In this document: in pieces, positions 5,973 through 8,650 of the stretch
Layout of the letters: the number at the start of each line of letters is the position of its first letter
How positions within the stretch are numbered: the first letter of the stretch is position 1
Assembly (NCBI GenBank): GCA_040758525.1
Contig: JBFLVQ010000417.1
Location: forward strand, 1 to 8,650
Direction of reading: 5' to 3'
Length of the DNA: 8,650 bases
Source: JBFLVQ01 sp040758525
Lineage (GTDB): Bacteria > Acidobacteriota > Blastocatellia > Chloracidobacteriales > JADJPF01
Notes under the pieces: model-generated
The model's input: the letters and a program-made list of their open reading frames with translations, nothing else
Told to the model about the DNA's origin: nothing
Database searches by the model: none
Position numbers and translations under genes: made by a program

Positions 5973-5974
5973 GC

Positions 5975-6031
5975 TATGCTCGTGTGATCAAATCCAAAGC
6001 CATAAACAAACCTTTGCTTAAAACTGAGTAA
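5975..6031 (+). pseudogene. Possible displaced 3' end of the AT-hook gene
   Basis: After the element, the frame starting TAT at 5975 reads YARVIKSKAINKPLLKTE and ends TAA at 6029-6031. The same TATGC occurs in frame just before the element (5366-5370, in SPYAP). Joining the two copies gives an uninterrupted protein of about 155 residues with a basic C-terminus, matching the basic character of the rest. If instead the junctions are exactly at TGT and ACA with no duplication, the frame would end five codons after the junction (AMLV then TGA). Both remain open. Confidence 0.35.
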
Positions 6032-6103
6032 GGGACGAGTGGGTGTTATAAGCAGTCATTTGTAGGCCAATGTTAACCCTTGCCCCCACAGCCCCAGACA
6101 ATA

Positions 6104-6892
6104 TCAGACCAGGTATTTCCTCACTAGCGATAATATTGTTGCGTGGGTCTGGGAATCAGCCGCTGCAACAAGCCCTGTTGCTCCACTACCCCACTTGCGA
6201 CCTCGTAGGTCAGTTATCACACAGCCAGCCGCTTCGCAGATGGCAAGACCCGCAGCGAAATGCACGCTATCGCGCAAGTCACCATCAGTGATATATGCCG
6301 CTCGCTGACCAGTGGCAACCCAGGTGAGCGCAATTGATGTCGATACTACCCGAGGTCTGAAGCTGACAACGAACTCTGAATCAGCCGCAAGTGTTACTGC
6401 CTTGAACGCTGGTGCGTTGGGAAAAGGAGGATCAAAGTTCAGGTCTACGAGTTTCGAACTTCCACTTGGGGCAAGAGGTGTATCCTGACCGTTTACGCGC
6501 AGAAAAGCGGATCTACCATCCGTCCAAAAAACCTCTTGATTGAATGGATCAGCCACAGCAGCCGTGATGAACCTCCCCTCACTCCTGAGCGCAATATTCA
6601 CAGCCGCGACGCGCATCCTCACTGCATAATTCAATGTGCCACAGAGCGGATCGATCAACCAAGTACGCAAGCTGCTGGTTGATCCACTTCGGCCACTCTC
6701 CTCTCCAAGAATGGCATCCTCTGGCCGCTCGCGATGTAGCAAAGCAAGTATCGCGTTTTCAGCTTCTATATCGGCATTCGTTGCGAAATCGCCTGCTCCC
6801 TTATCCAGGCGCTGCAACGTTGTCCCGAAACATCGACGCACAACTGCCGCACCTACATCAGCGGCTGCAATCGCTACGTCAAAGTCATTCAT
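6104..6892 (-). CDS. Inositol monophosphatase-family protein with altered metal-site residues
   Basis: The product has 262 residues, the normal family length. The ATG at 6892 is chosen because CGGAG lies 8 nt upstream; a TTG at 6937 only extends the frame. Family motifs are clear: Asp41 in ATNADIEAE, Glu64 in GEES, and WLIDPLCGTLNYA (78-90), matching WxIDPxDGTxNF. In the last, the second metal-binding Asp is Cys84. Near the C-terminus VHFAAG (210-215) stands where the family has WDxAAG, so the third Asp is His211. The family hydrolyses phosphate monoesters (inositol phosphate, histidinol phosphate, FBP, PAP) with Mg2+. These changes may alter metal use, substrate or activity. I recall DPLCGT variants in actinobacteria, so this may be a real subfamily. 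The gene is richer in GC than its surroundings, possibly acquired, and stands alone. Confidence 0.85.
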   Translation of the reverse strand: MNDFDVAIAAADVGAAVVRRCFGTTLQRLDKGAGDFATNADIEAENAILALLHRERPEDAILGEESGRSGSTSSLRTWLIDPLCGTLNYAVRMRVAAVNIALRSEGRFITAAVADPFNQEVFWTDGRSAFLRVNGQDTPLAPSGSSKLVDLNFDPPFPNAPAFKAVTLAADSEFVVSFRPRVVSTSIALTWVATGQRAAYITDGDLRDSVHFAAGLAICEAAGCVITDLRGRKWGSGATGLVAAADSQTHATILSLVRKYLV

Positions 6893-6945
6893 ACTTAATC
6901 TCCGAAGACTTGTCCATTTATTTGACGATCTGGGCAAATGAGAAC

Positions 6946-6974
6946 TGGATAAATTAAGGATATGGCCTTATCAA
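6946..6974 (-). promoter_or_regulatory. Possible promoter for the inositol monophosphatase-family gene
   Basis: On the minus strand TTGATA (6974-6969) and TATCCA (6951-6946) are 17 bp apart, about 55 bp upstream of the ATG at 6892. The -35 matches 5 of 6 consensus bases; the -10 is weak. Confidence 0.3.
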
Positions 6975-7123
6975 GTAAAGGTCAAAAATTATTAATGGGT
7001 AGTATGTTAGCACTACGATATAGCTGTGGAGGAGTGAATAGGATAATGATGGGTGAGCGAGAAACTTGCTAGGATATTTGTTCGTAAAAGATGCTTGTCA
7101 ATGGTGTAAGAGAATTAATGTTC

Positions 7124-7143
7124 GTCTAGTTGTATAGCTAGAC
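7124..7143. promoter_or_regulatory. Short inverted repeat upstream of the hypothetical gene cluster
   Basis: GTCTAG and CTAGAC flank an 8-base centre (TTGTATAG), ending about 20 bp before the ATG at 7165 and just before the ribosome binding site. It could be an operator or a 5' leader hairpin. The rest of 6975-7123 shows no gene. Confidence 0.35.
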
Positions 7144-7164
7144 ACAGAGTAGAATGAGGTATAT

Positions 7165-7746
7165 ATGGGAACAGATTTCTACGGAATGATGGGTCATTGT
7201 TTCAGTAGTGATAATCTTGATCAGTTGCCGATCATCTTGAATAACATTTGGAAAGCTAACGAACGTCTCATTATCGCAACTAAGGCTTTGAGCCATTTTA
7301 GGAATATCACTCTTGACCATTTATGGTGGCAGGATGTTTGGCATTCAGAGAAGGAAGATAGAATTGGGAAAGTTGAAGGTCCAGGAGGCTGTTACTTAAA
7401 TATTTATCGGCATCGATTGGAATATTGGAACTATGCTCGTTACCGCCGTGGCTTTATGTCAAGTTCGGAATTGTCGCAACCACTGAGAGTGATTTGTCGG
7501 GAAATGGCAATCGCAGTTGGCGCGGAGTTTGTGATGTACTTACCAGACTGGGCACTGGATAACGTAGCCCCAGATGAGGAGTATGGAGAGTATAATGCGG
7601 CTCAAGTATACCAATTTTGGGTTGAGAATAGTGCAACATTTCTTGACCTTACAGGAATTCCCGATGAAATTAATCTGAAAGAGTTCGAGTTTAGTAGAAC
7701 GAGTGAAGAATGGCCTTATTTCATGGAAGCGGTTAACAAACTATAA
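7165..7746 (+). CDS. Hypothetical cytoplasmic protein, first of a three-gene cluster
   Basis: The product has 193 residues. GAGG lies 5-6 nt before the ATG, a good ribosome binding site. The protein is rich in aromatic residues and Trp (HLWWQDVWHS, LEYWNYARYRRGF, QVYQFWVENS, EEWPYFMEAV) and acidic in its C-terminal half (LDNVAPDEEYGEYN). It has no signal peptide, membrane span or catalytic motif. This composition is common among small accessory proteins such as immunity proteins of toxin systems, but no toxin gene is in view and I do not recognise a family. The next gene follows on the same strand after 52 bp. Confidence 0.75.
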   Translation: MGTDFYGMMGHCFSSDNLDQLPIILNNIWKANERLIIATKALSHFRNITLDHLWWQDVWHSEKEDRIGKVEGPGGCYLNIYRHRLEYWNYARYRRGFMSSSELSQPLRVICREMAIAVGAEFVMYLPDWALDNVAPDEEYGEYNAAQVYQFWVENSATFLDLTGIPDEINLKEFEFSRTSEEWPYFMEAVNKL

Positions 7747-7798
7747 AGGAATAGTATCTATCTAACTTATTTATTAGGTCGCAGAGGGACATCAATCT

Positions 7799-8284
7799 AT
7801 GAGCTATTTTCAAATAGATACTGGCTTCAATGCCTGCTTTTCTGATGATTTTATTAAACTCGAAATATCCTTCAACGAAACTGACCTGTCTCTGGTTAAA
7901 TGCCACCACAAAGGTAAAGAAATAATAGTTCCTATCTTGCAGGAAGAAGCTATTCACTTTATTTCTGCGGTGCTCGCTGCGGCTAGACAAGAAGAGAATA
8001 TTAAAGATACAAACTCAACAACGCATTACTACTGTAACTTTCAATGGGAAGGGTTATCATTTGTAGAGTTAACCGCATCGGGAAAGCTTGAAATGAGATC
8101 CTCGCAGATGGAACCAGAGCTTATTAAAGAGTTCCTTGAAAAAGCAGTCAAAGACCAAACTGAGATAGGGAAAAGGCATGGCTATCTGCTTAATGAGACT
8201 TTGCATATTCGGCCAATTGCAATTTACAGAATGACGAGAAAGTTTATTGAACAACTCTCTAGTAAAAAAGAAAAGGTGACCTAA
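7799..8284 (+). CDS. Hypothetical protein, second of the cluster
   Basis: The product has 161 residues. AGAGGG lies 9-12 nt before the ATG at 7799. The N-terminal half looks like alternating beta strands (FIKLEISFNETDLSLVKCHH, then GKEIIVPIL) followed by a helix (EEAIHFISAVLAAARQEE). A further strand region (YYCNFQWEGLSFVELTASGK) and a basic C-terminal helix (IYRMTRKFIEQLSSKKEK) follow. It is soluble, with no signal or membrane segment and no known catalytic motif. It lies between two other unrecognised genes on the same strand and ends 25 bp before the next, so it is probably co-transcribed. Function is unknown. Confidence 0.7.
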   Translation: MSYFQIDTGFNACFSDDFIKLEISFNETDLSLVKCHHKGKEIIVPILQEEAIHFISAVLAAARQEENIKDTNSTTHYYCNFQWEGLSFVELTASGKLEMRSSQMEPELIKEFLEKAVKDQTEIGKRHGYLLNETLHIRPIAIYRMTRKFIEQLSSKKEKVT

Positions 8285-8309
8285 CAAACGTCTATAGCGA
8301 TTGAGTTCT

Positions 8310-8650
8310 ATGATTTCAGTAAAGATCGAACACTTCTTGAAAACAGGTGAGTTCGGGCCCCTTCGTCTCGGTGACAGTTTGGCTAGGATTTTAGATCTAC
8401 TGGATGAGCCTGATTACAGCCACACACGCCCCAAGGCGAAACTGCCAACGATGCTCGTATAAGGTGAGATTGAGTTCTATTTCGATTCAGATAACAGTTA
8501 TACACTTGAGTCGATCTATACCAACACCTTCAAATCGCTCCATGGTGGCACGTCAATAGAGTTAGACTCCTGGCTTCTTCGTCGAGGATTGCTACAAGCT
8601 GATGTCGAAGATATACTCAGTGCCGCTGGCATTGCATATAGTGCTATCCA
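8310..8650 (+). pseudogene. Hypothetical gene with an in-frame stop, runs off the right edge
   Basis: The ATG at 8310 opens a 50-codon frame (ISVKIEHFLKTGEFGPLRLG onward, with LLDEPDYSHTRPKAKLP) that ends at TAA 8460-8462. The same frame then continues open to the window edge for more than 60 codons with clearly coding-like sequence: GEIEFYFDSDNSYTLESIYT, then LDSWLLRRGLLQADVEDILS. A single change from TAC or TAT to TAA after MLV would explain this. The pattern GPLxLG, then LLDEPD, then a short gap and GEIEFYFD resembles a family of small hypothetical proteins I have seen in cyanobacteria, sometimes in immunity-type clusters; this is from memory. No good start codon follows the stop. It is either a pseudogene or a sequencing error. 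Confidence 0.6.

Noticed and set aside
5849..6031. 60-codon plus-strand open frame across the right arm
   Set aside because: Nearly all of it is translation of the inverted repeat; only the last 18 codons, possibly the displaced end of the AT-hook gene, are kept.
6893..6937. N-terminal extension of the phosphatase from TTG 6937
   Set aside because: ATG 6892 has a well-placed GGAG and gives the family's normal N-terminus.
6070..6957. Plus-strand frames opposite the phosphatase gene
   Set aside because: These are antisense shadows; the minus-strand gene has all family motifs and a ribosome binding site.

Overview
The window is a roughly 44% GC accessory region of a bacterial chromosome or large plasmid. 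A cyanobacterial host, probably filamentous, is my best guess. It rests on the moderate GC, the many small hypothetical genes and the form of the transposon ends at 5378-5972, which resemble those of cyanobacterial Tn7-like/type V-K CAST elements. No rRNA, tRNA or phylogenetic marker is present, so the host call is weak.

Layout. (1) 1-568: the tail of a gene entering from the left, followed in another frame by a small coiled-coil-like protein; the two may be one frameshifted gene. (2) 627-1589 (-): an exported lipoprotein with an alpha/beta-hydrolase fold. Its upstream region carries the same promoter-like motif twice, 123 bp apart. (3) 1926-2427 (-): two small unrecognised genes, 22 bp apart, the first rich in cysteine. 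(4) 2528-4898 (+): a TrmB-type regulator followed 16 bp later by a secreted proline-iminopeptidase/TAP-like hydrolase. This looks like an operon. A perfect 10-bp-arm palindrome overlaps the regulator's promoter and lies beside a divergent promoter for the small genes, suggesting autoregulation and possibly control of both directions. (5) 4955-6031: a gene for an AT-hook DNA-binding-like protein, split near its 3' end by a 595-bp non-autonomous transposon. (6) 6104-6892 (-): an inositol-monophosphatase-family gene, visibly richer in GC than its surroundings, with two substituted metal-ligand positions. (7) 7165-8650 (+): three co-directional hypothetical genes. The third has an in-frame stop and runs off the window.

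The most unusual element is the 595-bp insertion. It has two 168-bp terminal inverted repeats that differ at one base. Each arm starts with TGT and holds four copies of an 18-bp site (consensus CTCA[C/G]ATTA then TTGCCAA) plus three related GCT[T/C]GCAAACA sites. This is the multi-site architecture of ends bound by TnsB/TniA-type transposases, on a MITE-sized element with no transposase. The interior holds two palindromes and at most a 32-codon ORF. I found no CRISPR array, phage module or complete defence system.
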